A model generated the notes under the pieces. It did no database searches, was not told the origin of the DNA, and was given only the letters and a program-made list of their open reading frames with translations. A DNA stretch of 64,000 nt, from assembly GCA_902783165.1 (NCBI GenBank), contig CACZPU010000021.1, positions 1 through 64,000 of the forward strand, in the 5' to 3' direction. Below, piece by piece: positions 63,106 to 64,000 of this stretch. Every line of letters begins with the position of its first letter. Positions within the stretch are counted from its first letter, which is position 1. Position numbers and translations under genes: made by a program. The stretch is from an uncultured Prevotellaceae bacterium (GTDB lineage: Bacteria > Bacteroidota > Bacteroidia > Bacteroidales > Bacteroidaceae).

Positions 63106-64000
63106 CTATCGAACAGACACTTCCCAATCGATACCCAGCGGATTTTTTTGCATCTTTACGACAAGGGGAACGCCTTGTCTGCCACCTTGCTCCGTGCCAA
63201 TCCATCTAATCCACATCTCTGTGCCGTCAATATCGGCACGCACATGGTAGATACCGTTGTTCATGCCTATCTTTCTCCATGTTATAGCATCGTACACAAA
63301 GCTGCCGTTCAACTCCAATTGGTGCATGGCGCGATATGAAACAAAGCCGAAGGTGCCCTCCACATTATTATATATGGCATGGTCGGCTGGTATCAGCCAG
63401 CAGAAACGGTCGGATTGTTCCACCACCTTACGAGGTATTCTATAGAGGGTCTGCTTGCAACTGAGCATCAGCGTGTCGCCCTCCCACCCTATGGCAACGG
63501 GCCAGGTGCGGAATTGCCGGTTCAAAGTGAAATGGAACTGGCAGTTGGCAAACGACTGCAACGGCTTCCATTCGTCATTCACCACCTCCACAGACTGCCC
63601 AGAGCGTGTTCTTTCCACTTGCTTTACCTTCATCATTTCGAACACCATCTCTCCGCCTTCCATCAATTGGCTATGCTCTACGCGTGCGTCTTTCATCTCC
63701 TCGCCATTCAGCACGATGCGCTTTACACGGTTGCCCTTGCCTTTCTTCACCACATGAAGAACCCGTCCATTGCACAACTGCAAGGTATACTCAGGCACCA
63801 TTGGAGCCAGCAACAGATAATGCGACTGCCCTGCATTGGGATAGAAGCCCATCATGTGAAAGGCAAGCCACGATGACATGGCACCCGAATCATCATTGCC
63901 AGGCAAGCCGTTGGGCTGGTCGCTATAATGCTCTCTCACTATCTGATGCACTCTTTCCACACTCAGGTCGGGCCTGCCAATCCAATGGTAGAGGCAAGGT
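63106..64000 (-). CDS. GH92 alpha-1,2-mannosidase, C-terminal part (5' end beyond window)
   Basis: The minus-strand frame is open to the window edge, so the N-terminal part is missing. The first visible residues (LYHWIGRPDLSVERV) lead into REHYSDQPNGLPGNDDSGAMSSWLAFHMMGFYPNAG, which is the GH92 catalytic signature (GLPGNDD with SGAMSSW). Beta-sandwich sequence follows. GH92 enzymes remove alpha-mannose from N-glycans or yeast mannan. A Met-like start at 63960 is in fact a GTG within the gene. It is convergent with the GH5 gene. Confidence 0.88.
   Translation of the reverse strand, partial: PCLYHWIGRPDLSVERVHQIVREHYSDQPNGLPGNDDSGAMSSWLAFHMMGFYPNAGQSHYLLLAPMVPEYTLQLCNGRVLHVVKKGKGNRVKRIVLNGEEMKDARVEHSQLMEGGEMVFEMMKVKQVERTRSGQSVEVVNDEWKPLQSFANCQFHFTLNRQFRTWPVAIGWEGDTLMLSCKQTLYRIPRKVVEQSDRFCWLIPADHAIYNNVEGTFGFVSYRAMHQLELNGSFVYDAITWRKIGMNNGIYHVRADIDGTEMWIRWIGTEQGGRQGVPLVVKMQKNPLGIDWEVSVR

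Overview
The window is a chromosomal segment of a Bacteroidales bacterium, most likely Prevotella or a close relative. The evidence is two SusC/SusD (RagA/RagB) pairs, a type IX secretion protein (PorQ) beside cmk, a bifunctional fucokinase/GDP-fucose pyrophosphorylase (Fkp), a GSCFA protein, and the Bacteroidetes promoter form TTTG-N19-21-TAnnTTTG in front of many genes. I see no rRNA, CRISPR array, insertion sequence, integrase or phage gene. It reads as core genome with polysaccharide- or nutrient-uptake loci inserted.

Layout. 1-4.9 kb: partial tRNA-Ser, a palindromic 22-bp tandem repeat, the minus-strand run tonB / polyprenyl synthase / tatD, and the divergent pair porQ-cmk. 4.9-10.1 kb: ADP-forming acyl-CoA synthetase, GH94 cellobiose phosphorylase and peroxiredoxin (all minus). 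10.5-17.2 kb: tightly packed minus operon YfhO protein / fkp / NUDIX / GSCFA. 17.3-18.6 kb: MTA/SAH nucleosidase and luxS, the S-adenosylhomocysteine recycling and AI-2 route. 18.7-27.3 kb: MATE exporter, GlsB-like protein, a secreted CotH-family protein with a T9SS-like tail, a LytTR regulator/histidine kinase pair and a beta-helix lipoprotein. 27.4-31.3 kb: rsgA, frr, free-methionine sulfoxide reductase, PAP2 phosphatase and rsmA. 31.7-41.8 kb: an uptake locus of FecR anti-sigma, STN-bearing SusC, SusD, DUF4843 lipoprotein, PKD-like lipoprotein and a TlpA thioredoxin, with an ECF sigma gene convergent at its far end. 42-49 kb: flippase-like membrane protein, PepD, a small repetitive secreted protein, CorA with an unusual leader, and a DUF349 protein. 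49-57.8 kb: C69 dipeptidase, a six-hairpin glycosidase-like protein and a second SusD/SusC pair. 58.4-64 kb: tRNA-Gln, rsfS-ftsH-cdsA, a GH5 endoglucanase and the 3' part of a GH92 mannosidase.

How the genes fit together. Several products point to beta-glucan use: a secreted GH5 cellulase, intracellular cellobiose phosphorolysis by GH94, and an ATP-yielding acyl-CoA synthetase beside it. TonB and the two TonB-dependent receptor systems provide outer-membrane uptake. PorQ and the CotH protein are one component and one candidate cargo of type IX secretion. Fkp with YfhO suggests fucosylated surface glycans.

The most interesting non-coding signal is the corA leader (about 45500-45673). It holds a 15-codon upstream ORF starting Met-Asp-Asp-Tyr-Pro, a terminator-like hairpin, and a 10-bp stem that hides an AAGGA Shine-Dalgarno sequence just before corA. 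This could be a Bacteroidetes counterpart of leader-peptide Mg2+ sensing, but that is inference. Other items worth a look are the split sigma/anti-sigma pair, the 22-bp palindromic repeats, the RsgA insertion and the MGQE-repeat secreted protein.
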